Source: Nymphaea colorata (lineage: Eukaryota > Streptophyta > Magnoliopsida > Nymphaeales > Nymphaeaceae). Taken from it: a stretch of 64,000 bases of DNA. The stretch covers positions 1,178,001 to 1,242,000 of the forward strand of contig NC_045146.1 of NCBI RefSeq assembly GCF_008831285.2. Direction: 5' to 3'. The notes below the pieces were generated by a model that saw nothing but the letters and a program-made list of their open reading frames with translations, did no database searches and was not told the origin of the DNA. Shown one piece after another: positions 1 through 11,552 of the stretch; positions within the stretch are counted from its first letter, which is position 1, and each line of letters opens with the position of its first letter. The position numbers and the translations under genes were made by a program.

Positions 1-1494
1 TGAAATACAATAAGCTAAATGAGTCTGGTGTAAACAAAGTTTCTATGAAACCCAGGCGTGCCTTCATAAACAAGATCTTGTCCAAAGCAAGGTTGAAAAT
101 ACAATTGGATGTTGGTCTACTTGCGTGTAATATGTTCAATATCCAGCTTCCCAAGCAAACTGGAGATGGCCTTCATCCACCACATTTTGGCCTACATCAG
201 CGGCTCTATCAAAAGGTGTGAGCTAGATCCGTGAATTAAGCTGCATTCACAGACCTGTAACTGTAGAAATGGAGCCTCATAACACCAATGGTAGACAAGT
301 CATTAAAGATGTAGTTCAAGAGTAAGCTGGACGTGTTTCATAACCTAGCCTAGATGTGAGAAAATGAAAACTGCCACCATTATCAAGTGGAAAGTCTTAT
401 TCCAGATGCTGACTTGATTGTATACAATGTCCAAAAAATCTACAATAATAGCAACAATTTCTACAATCTGCAAAGTCAGTTTCCTTTCTTCCTCTTCTCT
501 CTCTTTTTTTGCATCTATAACTTACACTTAGTCGGGGACCCAAAAACTGCAAAGAAGTTCCACTTATTGGCATCTGTTAGAAAAGCCAACACTTTGTGAG
601 CTCATATTAGTAGAATGTGCATGCTAAAGCTTAATACAGGTATGGGAAAATCCTGACCATGGAACCAAATAGGAAAACAAGTTGAAAAGAATAAACAAGT
701 TACCAAAGGACAATAGCTTTTGGTAACAAAATAAAAACTTCAAAATAGGAATGTGTTCCATTCTAACGACCTAAAAGAATCAAATAGCAAGATCATCCAG
801 CAGACAGCAATGGAAAATTGTCACTGAACTGAAGAGACGTCACAAGTTTGAATCCTAGTCATCCAGCTAGTTGCCTAATCCTGCTAGTGCTAGGCACCAG
901 TCAGCCGACTAGTCCCTGCCCCCAAGTTGGCTGAGCCCATTGACGAGTAAAAATATACATATATATATATATACATATAAATGATTTTTGTTATACATAC
1001 ATACATATATATATACGTTTCAAAAAAGAATTTTATAATTATGTTCTGTGTACTTTATATTTGTGTTAAACACATTTTGTATCTAATATTTCTACGTATT
1101 ATATATGCTCCTCTTTCCAAAATGTGAGGGTCCACATAGTGTAGACATATTGCAAGTGCTCCAAAACGTGAAGTGGCTTTTTAAGTCTACATATGTTTTT
1201 AAGCGTATAAGCATGTATATGTTTTTCAAAAATCTGTTAATTTTATTTAGCCAATGACTTCGACTGGCCGAGACAGATGGACTAGTCTTTTTAAGGCCTT
1301 GACCACTTGTGTCCCACTCCCAATTTTGAGTACTAAGGTTCGAATATCGCAAATGGGGTTCTCAGCAAAAGCTACACAGTGTAATCGATTAACTAAAGAT
1401 GAAGGCGTCCGCCACTGAAGCGCTTCTTCCAAGTTGATCAGAACAAAGACAAACAAAGCAGAAAATTAAACAGAACGTATAAGGGAAAACTCAC
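1..1494. other. Probable intron 1 of the WRC-domain gene; no coding signal seen
   Basis: This lies downstream, in minus-strand sense, of the WRC exon donor, so it is most likely the start of a long first intron. It is A/T-rich, with a TA-rich patch near 955-1010 (tatatata runs). I see no second JmjC exon here. Short open frames in both strands have no recognisable domain. Confidence 0.5.
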
Positions 1495-2073
1495 AGCACC
1501 ACAGCTCTCCGAGCCCATCTTTCTACGGTCGGTCTTTGAGTTCCCACCATTGAACATTGCCGTCTTTTTGCCGGCACCCCTCTCTCCTAATCTCGCTTCT
1601 CCTCCGAAATCCCGTTGCCGCTTCCCTAAACCCCTTTTCTGATGCTTCTCCTCCTCGTCCCCCTCCTCACCAGCGTCATCTTCTTCTTCCTCCTCATCAG
1701 TTCTGCCGTTAACAAAAGCCTTCTTCCGCTTCATTTTCTTATTGTTCTCAGGGAGAAAACTAGCCCGACACTCCTTTCGCCCAGAATTCCCCACCAAAAC
1801 TTCGCCACCCAACTTTCTCTTCTTTTTCTTCTTCTTTAAAGAAGTCTCTATAAATCCGACACGCGTCCGTTTCCTCTTATTCCATTTTAACTCCTTCCTT
1901 GCCGCAAAGGAGTCAAGCTCAGCCCGGCCGGAATCGCCACTGCTGGGAGGCATTACCCGGTGCTTCTTGGCGAGCGAGTGATGCTTCTCGCACAACGATT
2001 TTCCCGGCAACGCCATCGCCGAGCAACGCCACTGCTTCCCGTCGGATCTTTTGCATCTCTGTTCCGAATCCAT
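1495..2073 (-). CDS. First exon of a WRC-domain protein, probably a JmjC lysine demethylase (JMJ25/IBM1 type); partial
   Basis: The exon encodes 193 residues from ATG 2073-2071 to a donor GCT|GTGAGT at 1495/1494 (phase 0). Residues about 6-31 form a WRC domain: CKRSDGKQWRC followed by C and H ligands in LCEKHH. In plants this domain occurs in growth-regulating factors and in KDM3-type JmjC demethylases. The N-terminal position, the absence of a QLQ domain and the run RCKRSDGKQWRC...EKHHSLAKKHR favour the JmjC group, which acts in the nucleus on H3K9 methylation. After the WRC come lysine-rich nuclear-localisation-like stretches (KWNKRKRTR; a KKKKKKRK run) and an acidic EEEEEDD region. The catalytic exons must lie left of the window. 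If the donor is not used, the frame runs on to 1438 with a hydrophobic tail that looks like intron translation. The family assignment rests on the WRC domain alone. Confidence 0.6.
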
Positions 2074-2103
2074 ACGATACGAGCCCTAGATATCCAGGCA
2101 CCT

Positions 2104-2674
2104 AAGAAATAATTACGCAAAGGAACACACCAACTCTCCCAAATATTCGTCGATGTTCCTTCTCCAAAGCTCGAAAGCCCGATCCCTCAGAGAAATTGAA
2201 AAAATCAATCAAGGCCACTGCAATGAAAAATCCAAAAATGAATCTTTCTCACCTCCCCTTCTTTCATTAAAAGCAGCAGTCAAGAAGCGGTAGAGTGAAA
2301 AGATCGAAGGGAATTCGTCTCCCCTTATCTTTTTTTTTTTTCTCGTTTCCTGCTTCAGCCAAAGACATATCACGAAATTCCGAACGTCCCCGGCAACCAA
2401 GAAAGGAAAACGAGCAAATCCGACAGGCAAAATTGTGCTGTCATCATCGTCTAAATCTCCCCTCTTCGCTTGTCCTCCTCTGCGACCGCCTTGTTTTCTC
2501 TCTCCACCCAAAGACGCCCAACGGAAGAGGGATTACACAGAGGCATAAGTTACTAAAACGGGTCTCCCTTTCACAGGAATGACAGAAGTACCCATTCCTG
2601 TGGACCATAATACCCCTCAACAAAGCAGGTCCAAGGCTCTGAATAGTTAAAATCGACCTAAACAACATCCAGCA
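2104..2674. other. Upstream region of the WRC gene (probable 5'UTR/promoter side)
   Basis: GC-moderate sequence with pyrimidine/purine-rich strips (poly-T at 2331-2341) just upstream of the minus-strand WRC exon. Overlapping small frames on both strands lack domains. The position fits 5' leader and promoter, but no clear TATA box could be fixed. Confidence 0.35.
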
Positions 2675-2893
2675 TTAAAACGTACAGAACTCATTTTGGT
2701 CAATGAGGACATCATGGTAATTTGGCGAGAGATGTGAAAACCTGCGGGAAGCATCCCCAACCAGGGGCGCTCCTGGATTCTGAGCCTTCCTGCTCATCGT
2801 CATATTAGACACGTGCTCCATGAATTCAAACAGGTCGGGGTTGACTTGGAGATCCAAAAACGTCGGGTTTTGATTTGACATGGAAGTTTCCAC
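2675..2893 (-). CDS. Unrecognised small open frame (72 aa)
   Basis: This frame has a fairly protein-like composition: a soluble segment with FLDLQVNPDLFEFMEH and then LSPNYHDVL. It starts with ATG at 2893-2891 and ends before the putative upstream region of the WRC gene on the same strand. I do not recognise a family. It could be a relic exon, a short uncharacterised gene or chance. It has no signal peptide or membrane segment. Confidence 0.2.
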   Translation of the reverse strand: METSMSNQNPTFLDLQVNPDLFEFMEHVSNMTMSRKAQNPGAPLVGDASRRFSHLSPNYHDVLIDQNEFCTF

Positions 2894-3172
2894 CAGCTCC
2901 TCGTTCTGCTGTCATGATTTCATTAACGCCACACGATCTTTGCGATTTTGCGATATAATGTCCCACTTTAACGACTCTATTGATATTAAAAACGCATTAA
3001 ATCAGTCAATGTTTTACCGTAAAGTCCGCTCTAAAGTGTTTTTTTTTTTAAAAAAAAATCTCGGTTATGCAAATGATACCTGTATTCATGCTGTCACACG
3101 CATGCATAAGATTTAAGATTTACACAATTGTAAAATATTTATCTATATATTTCATTTTAGGATGAATTGTTA

Positions 3173-3940
3173 GTAAGGGAGGGCATCGGGCCGGGCCGAA
3201 AAATGAAAAAATCAAAGCCCGGCATTCAAAACGGGTTGGCCCGAGGCCCGGCCCGTTAAAAATGAAAAAATCAAAGCCCGGCATTCAAAACGGGCTGGCC
3301 CGAGGCCCGGCCCGTACGGGCTGGCCCGAGCCCATGTAATATCGGGCCTCGGGCTTCAGTTTCTGCCCGAGGCCCGACCCGATTATTAACGGGCCGGGCC
3401 GGGCTTTGAGGCGGGTTGCTACTTGCTAACCTCTAGCTCACTCAAAAACTGAGCACGAACGTAAACCATGTGCACTTAATAGAATAACAAAAACAAGAAC
3501 AATACCAACCAGTAGAAAGTAGTCCTCTCGAGAAGTACTCGATGCAACCGACGATGAAGCAAATAGAGCAGCTGTGCGATGGCGGCGACCGATGGGAGGA
3601 CCGGAGGAGGCAGCCAAGGGGCGACGGCCAATGAGGAAGACTAGAGGAGGCAGTCTCGAGCTCGCGGCGATGAAATTTCTTAATGAAACGAAAAGAGGAA
3701 AAGAAAACCTAACCTATAACCCTAAGTTCCTAATTCTCTCCGTTAATTTTTTTTTAAAGAAAGAAAAAAAAAAAAAACTCATGTCGGGCTTATCGGGCCG
3801 CCACCGATCACAGTGGCAGGCCCGGGCCGGGCCGAGCCCAATAAATTTGGCCCGAAAACTTTTTTGTCAAGGCCCGGACCCGTAGCGGGCCGGGTACCGA
3901 GTACTCGGTGGTGGCCCGGCCCGGCCCGGTGCCCAGGCTT
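3173..3940. mobile_element. Non-autonomous hAT-like element with exact 8-bp target duplication
   Basis: The 768-bp unit is flanked by identical AATTGTTA at 3165-3172 and 3941-3948. Its ends are imperfect inverted repeats: left AAGGGAGGGCATCGGGCC (from 3175), right, read inward, AAGCCTGGGCACCGGGCC, with about 14 of 18 positions matching. An 8-bp duplication is typical of hAT transposons. The subterminal zones are packed with GGGCC/GGCCC motifs, and a roughly 59-bp direct repeat containing AAAATCAAAGCCCGGCATTC occurs twice at about 3199-3316. The centre (about 3540-3700) is GC-rich with short open frames but no transposase, so the element would depend on an enzyme supplied elsewhere. Confidence 0.8.
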
Positions 3941-4099
3941 AATTGTTAGGGAGAGAACTAGAACTCCTTTTTTCTATAAAGTTTGAACTCCTTTTTTCTA
4001 TAAAGTTTAAGGCAGTAACAAAAGTGATATTTCTGTGTGCTTCAATTTAACAATTTAACATAAAATCCATCCTCCTTTTGAAGGCAAGATCATAACCTT

Positions 4100-4385
4100 G
4101 CATTATCGGGCTGGCCTGGCCGGCACTGGCAAGCCCGACATCCGAAACTTGGGTATGAGCCCGAGCCTAGGCCCAATCCGATTAAATAAAAAAATAATTT
4201 TTATATAAAATAATATATATAACTAATTATAATAAAATATTATATTTATATATATAACTTAATAAAATAAATATTAAAAAAACATTATCAAGCCCACCCA
4301 GGTTTATCAGGGCCAACTGACTTTTTCCAAGCCCGGGCCCAAATCGGGCCAGGTACCCGCCGCCGGCCCGGTGCCCAGTTCTCAT
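4100..4385. repeat. Second GGGCC-rich repeat, probable degraded hAT relative
   Basis: It begins with TATCGGGCTGGCCTGGCC and ends with CCGGCCCGGTGCCCAG, the latter nearly the same as the right end of the element at 3173-3940 (CGGCCCGGTGCCCAG). The centre is almost pure A/T (4185-4280). No clear target duplication was found, so the limits are approximate. Confidence 0.5.
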
Positions 4386-5264
4386 TGGTTTTGAGTAAAA
4401 AATGTGGCTCTTAATACAAACAAATGAGGCGTGCAATGTTCAATTGGTTGAAAAAGGGCGTTATTCATGCTATTGCTGGATCACACTGGAACACCATTTT
4501 CCCCCGGAATCTCAACCCTTCTGACTAAAAAATACCTACCTAGTTCTGAATTGATTGCCCATATAAGTCTGCCTGCTTGAACCATGTCCTTCCATGCCTG
4601 AACTTTAAATACACTTCTTTTGAATAGATCTAGTATATTTTCGATAACAAATTCACATTTATAAAATAGTTCGTAGAAATTGTTACTAATAAAAAATTTG
4701 GTAAAAACTATTTAAACAAATAGCTACTTCAAATGCATTCCCATCATTTAGCTTTGTCATTGTTTTCTAACCTAAGTTGAAATATTAGTAACCTAAGTTG
4801 AAATGAATAATAATTTTTCCATGTGAAAGCTAAATAAAAGTTTCAACTTAAATGCGCAACACATGACATGGCATGCCGCCAATGAAAGACTGAAATTAAA
4901 AACATAGTGGAGAGTAAGTTGAGTGTTATAATGAAAAAGTACTTGAATGAATTTTTCAGAAAAATAAGTAGAAAGTTGGGAATAGGTCCAGTCAAGGCGT
5001 CCAACTTCAATTTCTAAATTTATGAGAGAAAATAAACTATAAAAACCAAAGGTATGTAAAAGTAAAAAGCCTTTGAAAAAATTGCAAGTTGGTATGAGCA
5101 TGGTAAGTGTTCCCCTCTTATGCTTTTGATAATCATAGGTCCACTTGCCAATAAAAGGAGAAGAAGAACTGTTCCACGCCTACTTCTTTTTAGGAGCCAA
5201 GTGAAGTTGAAGATTCACAACAATCTTAGCAGCCTTAAAACCTCCAAATTGTAGGCAGGGCAAA
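4386..5264. other. Intergenic A/T-rich DNA, no feature seen
   Basis: The small open frames here, such as a hydrophobic minus frame at 4793-5101, have no recognisable domain. No RNA gene or clear repeat was seen. Confidence 0.4.
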
Positions 5265-5545
5265 TGCAGGGCAGCACCAGAGTTCTTTAAGATTGAAGCT
5301 ATTTCTTTTATTTAAACACGGAATGACAATACAATTGCTTTCCAGATGTCTTTGCCTGGAAGACGGCCTTATATAGGCACTTCCCTTACATTATCTAGGA
5401 ATTTACTGACATTCCAAATATACAAGATGCAGAAGGAAGGGCAGCACCAAAATTCTTTAAAGTTGAGGCACTTCTTTGATTCAAACAAAGACTTGCTGCA
5501 GATGTTTTTGCAGTCCGCAAAACAGCCATATATAGTTGGTCCCGA
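5265..5545. repeat. Diverged tandem duplication (about 170-bp unit), second copy split by an insertion
   Basis: Copy A starts near 5265 (GGGCAGCACCAGAGTTCTTTA) and includes TACATTATCTAGGAATTTACTGA. Copy B starts near 5430 (GGGCAGCACCAAAATTCTTTA) and runs to about 5545. The sequence expected next in copy B reappears at 6788 (TACATTATTTAAAAATTTACTGA), after the GGTACG-rich insert. Origin unknown. Confidence 0.55.
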
Positions 5546-6787
5546 TGTCACCACGGTACGTGAGGGGGACCCGCGTACCAGTACGCTGGTACGCTAAAAC
5601 GGGTAGTGGGTATGGTTTAGTACGTTTGGATCTAGTTCAAGGTTGAAACCAAATCCAAACCATAATAATATGTTAAACCGCTTCCCGATGTTTCTTTCTT
5701 CTCCCTCTTGATCTTCTTTGGTCTTTCGGCGAGGGCTTGGGCCGCTGGCAACGGACATCCGGCGGGAGCTTGGGCAGCGACTGGTGACGAACGATGAATT
5801 GGCGACGGCAGGCAAAAAAACTTTTTGTATATGACCAATGGATGCCACTGTGAGGTTCCCCTTTGGCAGACTTGTCTCTTGTCACCTCTTTCTCTTTGTT
5901 ATCTTACCATCATGATTCTCCTCTTTCTACAATGTTTAAGAGAAGCTGCCCTCTCGCTTGCCCTAGGTTGCTTCCCTCTTCCCAATTGACCCACTCCCGG
6001 AGAGTCAAGAGTTCTCATTCTGGCGAAATGGTTCTAACTAATTTGCCACCAATGCTTTGAGCATTCATCCATGGCACCTCACTCATTCCTGCCGTTTTCG
6101 ATCTCTCACTGACTTTCTTGTCGATTTTCTTTAGAAGTGCGCCGACAGTCCCAACCTCTGGATCTAAATAAGACCAAATTGAATTCAAATTCAAAAAATA
6201 CATGACACAATTAAAAAATTATATTTTTTTTCAATGTAAATTTTTTTTTTTTCATTGGCCAGGGTGGGGCCATGGCCTAGGCGCCCACCCTCCCTCCGCC
6301 CCTCGCTACAAACTCCTTTGAATCACGTGTCAACAAAGGGTACCATGTTTGGCATCAGGAGTTCGAGGTCAAATGGTCGGATCAATACCATGTTCCTGAC
6401 GTTTCGATACATTAGAGGAAAGTTGGATGCATTGCACAATTCTTTGTACCATGTTTGCTCAAAATTTGAAAAGGCAGACTACTTATCTAGAGATCTTCCT
6501 AGGAGCTTATTCTTTCCAATTATCATGTTTTTGTGATGACGTAGCTAGTTATGTATTAGGTTTTGGCCCTTTCTTTCATGTCAATTATGTTTTTTTATGA
6601 TATTATATATAGGAACTATGAAAGGAATTTGTCATAATCATGTGAAGTTATCAATTTTGTTTTTTCAAATTTTAATTGTATTTTTTAGAATTAAAAATAT
6701 ATAATTATCCCGGTACCATTGTACGGAAATACGCCATACCCATACCTGCTTCCTCTTACCTGCATCCGTACCAGCACCGTATCCTGT
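5546..6787. mobile_element. GGTACG-rich MITE-like insertion
   Basis: The ends are rich in GGTACG/CGTACC motifs in opposite orientation: left near 5555-5625 (GGTACGTGAGG, CGTACCAGTACG, GGTATGG), right near 6706-6780 (CCGGTACCATTGTACGG, CGTACCAGCACCG). The insert interrupts the tandem repeat described at 5265, which fixes its limits to within about 10 bp. No transposase is visible; the internal frames are short. The ends resemble those of the repeat at 46070-46735. Superfamily uncertain, hAT-like by style. Confidence 0.5.
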
Positions 6788-6799
6788 ACATTATTTAAA

Positions 6800-7676
6800 A
6801 ATTTACTGAAATAATAAATGTATAGGCAAAAAAGAAGTGTGGCACTCCAACAGCAACCACGTATTTCCTCTTTGGGTTGCTCAACTTCCATTGAAGGAGT
6901 CGATCATTCCTTTTTCCGCCCAAATTTTGAATTACAAACATGGAAGCGGTTCAGCCATTCCAACCTTCACAACGGAGTTCTGCATCGCCCGTAAGATCCA
7001 GGACGATCAAATGTAGCAGTGCGTGTCACACACGCTTCAACTTGATAGTTAATGTTAGATCATGTCTATTGTGTTTTTAATATTTTTCTTAAGCTTCTTG
7101 TAAAAAACGAAAAATAGAAAATAAATGAGAAAAACGCCGTAAAAATTGCAGTTGGTAAATATGGAAAGCGAGTAAAACCAGCATCAAAATGAGAGACTGG
7201 TCCGTCAAGTTATTTTCTCCTATTGGGATCTAACAATTATAATTATAAGGTGGACAATAAAGATGCATGTGCAAGGACAAAAAGATGTGAATAGGAGGAC
7301 AAAGGACCACCTTAAATTTCCGATTCTAAACGCCTTCCTTTCTAATTGGTTGCCTTCAAATCTGGCTTCCTATCAGCGGTACAGTATATGGAGACTGTGT
7401 CAATAACTCTATCTCTTCTCCAGTCATAGACCATTTATGGAGAGAGAGAATGAATCACTGTGACTTCACCTTACTATTTAACCAGGGTAGCTTATCTGAA
7501 GCAGATGGATGATTGAATTAGAAACAAGGACAAAAAGATGTGAATTAATACTATATCATGAAAATGTCCATTACTTTTTTTTATTTGTTTTTCTCTTAAC
7601 CATCTATTATATTAGATTGACCCTAGTTAGATGACTAAGTGACTCCAAAAACTAGTCATCATTCAATTTTTCTATA

Positions 7677-7744
<68 letters not shown>

Positions 7745-8756
7745 ATACACCGAGTCCAACTTAATTGCCCAGAGTGAAGGACATATACATTATATGGACC
7801 ATATGCAACTGGCCATAGTTGGAAGAGTCATTTTCAATGGGAGATAAAGATGCAATGATTCATGAAACAGTGTATTATAATATTTCATGAATCTTAAGAA
7901 TATGTTACTATTGTCAAACGGTCCCTATCTAATTCGTCTAGTAAGCCAGCCATTACCATGTCAAATGGAAGCTTTCAAGAACTCGATTATCAGGTGAAAG
8001 CACCCGTTTATCAGGATCAGTACATGAAATAACATGAGCAACATATTCTATTTCAATAATTCATGCGCTATGCATCTATGCTAAATAAACTAACAACGAA
8101 ATATAAGCTCATCAAAGTAATATCTAATAAACAACAATCAAGGGCAACTTACTATTGCCATAGTTTTGATACTCAGACAATATAGTAAGAATAAGAATGA
8201 CAACATTTAAGGGAAAAAAGAAAATTTAAGTCAAGCATACTGATAAAAAAAGAAGAAAATAAAAGATTAGTTGTGTCAACAGGACAGATCTCTATGGACA
8301 CAGGTGGAGAGTCTTGTATATATTGTTTTCATGCTAAAATCAAGTATCTAATGTTATTTCAGCATTATCAAAAGGAGCCAGGAATGCTTAGCCCTTGGAA
8401 ATTTGCTGAAAACAATTAGAGCTCAGATGGAACTCCTCTTTGGTGTGACAGGTTTGTAAACTATACCAGGCTAAAAATATTACTGAGCCATTTAAATCAT
8501 CTCATCTGATAAAATCACCTTATGAAAGTTGGTCACAATCTAGGTCATCTATCTTTTCATTTTCTGTGATAGAGTATCGCCATTATAAGTACTAATTAAG
8601 TACTATAAGTGACCATTGCAGTTTGCCTTCTAGGAATCTAAGTGATTGGGCAAGGCCAATTAATGGGAAGGATGTAGTATCACTTTCAAAGGTGATCAGC
8701 CGAATGAGGAGATCCGCAGTTTAATCACACATCATGGGCTCAAACTAAATTCTTAA
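6800..8756. other. Intergenic, A/T-rich; no PHD or acetyltransferase exon found
   Basis: I looked here on the minus strand for downstream exons of the Agenet gene (Cys-rich PHD finger, GNAT fold) and found none. Apart from the CA/GA microsatellite at 7686-7744, the stretch shows nothing definite. Confidence 0.4.
7686..7744. repeat. Compound microsatellite (CA)n(GA)n
   Basis: About 33 bp of alternating CA followed directly by about 26 bp of GA. Confidence 0.95.
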
Positions 8757-11552
8757 TCAAACATCTTTAATACCTACCTGCTGGCATCCTAGTTTCAATG
8801 TACAAAAACTGCAGTATTGAAGAGTTATTACCTTCCCTCGCTTGCACGAGCCTGATCTGTCACTCTGTTGAGCACAGAATGGTTTAGTTTTGCATCGCAA
8901 GGGTCTTGAAGAAGAGACATCAGTATGCACTTGCATTGCTTTCTCATGCCGCTTTCGCTTGGTTGTATCCCTTTCTTTGGAGTTGGGTACACAACATAAA
9001 AACTGATCCAGATTCTCCTTTAAGTCACCAGAAAATTGGGTAATTTGAATATTGTAAGCTTTGATATTCTGTTCTTTATTCTTCTCATTGTCACCAGTAC
9101 TTGCGTTGTCTTTCTTAGTAGAATTTTGTGAAAGAATAATTTTGAGACCAGAAGGCTTCATAGCAGCAGGAGCGTGATGCACATCTACGTGCATCTTATG
9201 GACCACAGCTTTAGATGGAACCTCCGTGTGTCCTGCTCTACCAGATGGATTTGCATCATACTTATCAGAAAATTGGGAGCTTTTCTTCTGTCTCATGTTC
9301 CTTGTAACATCTTTCTCTTTGCCTTCCACGAAACTGTTCACATAATTCATTTCCCATTGATCATAGGCAGAGCAAGCAACATAGAAAGAGACGAACTTCC
9401 TTCCTTCTGGAGTAAAGTAATGTAGTTCCTGTCTTGTGCCTTTCCACTCATACCTGAATTTCCAGCCCATTAACAAGAGATGCGCTTTTGCCTCTGTCCT
9501 GACTCTGTCAACAAGTGCTTTTGACACAGAATCGTTTGTATTCTTCTTCCGATCCAGGAGCTGAATATAGTCTGTGACTGCTTGGCGATTGTATTTTGGG
9601 ACCACGTCTTCATTTTTTCTCTTAGTTGCTGAAAGTTGTTGCCCATTGAAGGGAACTATTCGGCAAGGCAAATGAGAAGGATCTCTGTCATTTCGTAAGA
9701 GGCCGTCTGTTACATGATCACCACCATTATAAGACAGTAATCCTGCATTGGCAATAAAATGTACATTGATTTGAGTTGAATTGAAATGGAAATAGATACC
9801 AATTTAATTTTCCTGTTAAGAACCTCTGGTAATTGCTATAGGTTTAACTTGTTCTTATTTAGACGTTCAAAGTGCTTTCATCTACCTGCTAATATCCTTT
9901 CTGGATTTAACAAAGGTTTCCCAATCGCAGCCAAAATGACATGATTTACATCCATTTTCTTGACGTCTTCTATGGGTTCTGTTTCCCGCAAATAAGAGCA
10001 CAATACACCTGATAGGGATGGCTTTAAGACTTTTGATCTCAACTTGAAAGAGGTCCAAAATTCCAGTTAATGCTCATAATTTTTTCATAATGTCATCTCC
10101 TGTGTGTGCACATACAGAAACTAGCTACCAATCTTAGCAACTCTAGTTACTAAATCTATTTTTCTCTTTAGTGATGTTTTACGTTGAATATTTTCTATGA
10201 TGGAAGGCATCATATATATAAGGACTGTGATTGAAAGAGAAATCCTTGTCATCTCTCAATGCTTGTTCGCCAAGTTAGATTAGTAGATGCTTTTGGCAAC
10301 ATTATTTCAATCGGAATCATTCTTTTATAGATGAAAACATGTGTTAACTGAGTCGATTACATAATAGATGATCAGCCATTTATTCTCTAAGTCCCTCGAA
10401 TTCTTCCTGGGGTACTGTAATTAGATGTTCTAATCACGAATCCTGCCAATAAAATGAAGTAAATCTAAATAAACATGAAAAGTTGCATTAAATGCTCCAT
10501 ACATTTGTTTGGAGTAATTACATGTGAGTGTGTCTGGTTTCATAAACCAGTTCTTTCAACAATGATCAAAACAGTTGGGAATGTAAGTACCTGGTTCTTT
10601 AACATGACTCTCTTCAGAATAGCACAACTGCCTGCTTCTTGGCTCGGATACTCTCCGCCTCTTAGAGACACGCTCTTCGCTCGAAGAAACAACAGCTATA
10701 TCTTTCTCGATTCCACAATCCGTTATATACCGATTTCTCATAACCAGCTTCATTAGTTTCTTCCACACTAATGGCTCTCCGAGAGGCCACTCCCCAATAT
10801 CGCGAACGAAACCGTCCGTCGTTCTTAATCCATACCAAAACTGCTTAACCCAGGCCGGCGTCGCCATATCAGCGAATTCGTTTAGTTCGCCGATTAGTTG
10901 CAGAAACACCCACGTACCGCGAGCCTTCCAGGCGCCGGAGGCTTCATCCCAGTCATGCGAGAGGCGCAACTGGTCTATATCGAAAGTCATCTCATCGCCC
11001 TCGTCCGGGAAGAAGACGGACCTCCTAGCGGCGCCGGCGTCGCGATCGAAGACGACGCCCTCCCACCACCCATCTTGATACAACGCGTCGACGCACAGAC
11101 CGTACTGCAGGTCTTTCCCGGAGAAGTATACGTTTGGAGCACGCGGCCTGATCCAGCCGCGATAGCCTGTCGCGGCGAAAGCAGCGGAGGGACGGTTGCA
11201 GCCGTCGAGGACGTCGGAGACCTCAATGCGCTCGACCCAGTTCGTGACGCCGTCGTCGTAGAGGAGGTTCTCGTACCAGACGTGGCGGACACGATGGGAG
11301 ACGCCGATGACGCGAGCCATCTGCCATGACCCTCTGAGCCCGTCCTCCAATTGCCTCACCTGCTATCTCTCATCCAACAAGAAGGACAGACGTCAGCAAG
11401 CTAGAAAACGTTTTCCCGTTCTCAAGCAAAAGAGCAAGTGATTCGACTGATGAAGAAGACGACGATCATCGTCATGTGAAGAAAAGAACAGTGATAGATG
11501 GAAATACCTCAACCTCCTCCTCGACAAGGAGAAGCTTCTTACTCTTGCTCAT
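8757..11552 (-). CDS. Agenet/Tudor-domain chromatin protein, N-terminal part of IDM1-like architecture
   Basis: Exon model: 11552-11508 (15 codons starting MSKSKK), 11359-10591 and 9742-8832, joined with consistent phases (0, 1). Exon 2 opens VRQLEDGLRGSW after a CAG acceptor, preceded by an in-frame stop, so the GTG there is not a start. Exon 2 carries a plant Agenet/Tudor pair: GSWQMARVIGV..VRHVWYENLL, then LCVDALYQDGWWEGVVFD and VFFPDEGDEM. Exon 3 holds a second conserved block, HLLLMGWKFRYEWKG..LHYFTPEGRKFVSFYVAC, as in the N-terminal half of IDM1-like histone acetyltransferases and related PHD proteins, which read chromatin in the nucleus. Exon 3 ends at a good donor AAG|GTAATA (8832/8831, phase 0). 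Without splicing, the frame stops at 8757. No PHD or GNAT exon is seen downstream, so the gene is an Agenet-only paralog, is truncated, or has very distant exons. Confidence 0.7.

Noticed and set aside
10898-11329. 143-codon plus-strand frame opposite the Agenet exon
   Set aside because: Antisense shadow of a GC-rich coding exon whose minus frame has clear domain motifs and splice sites.
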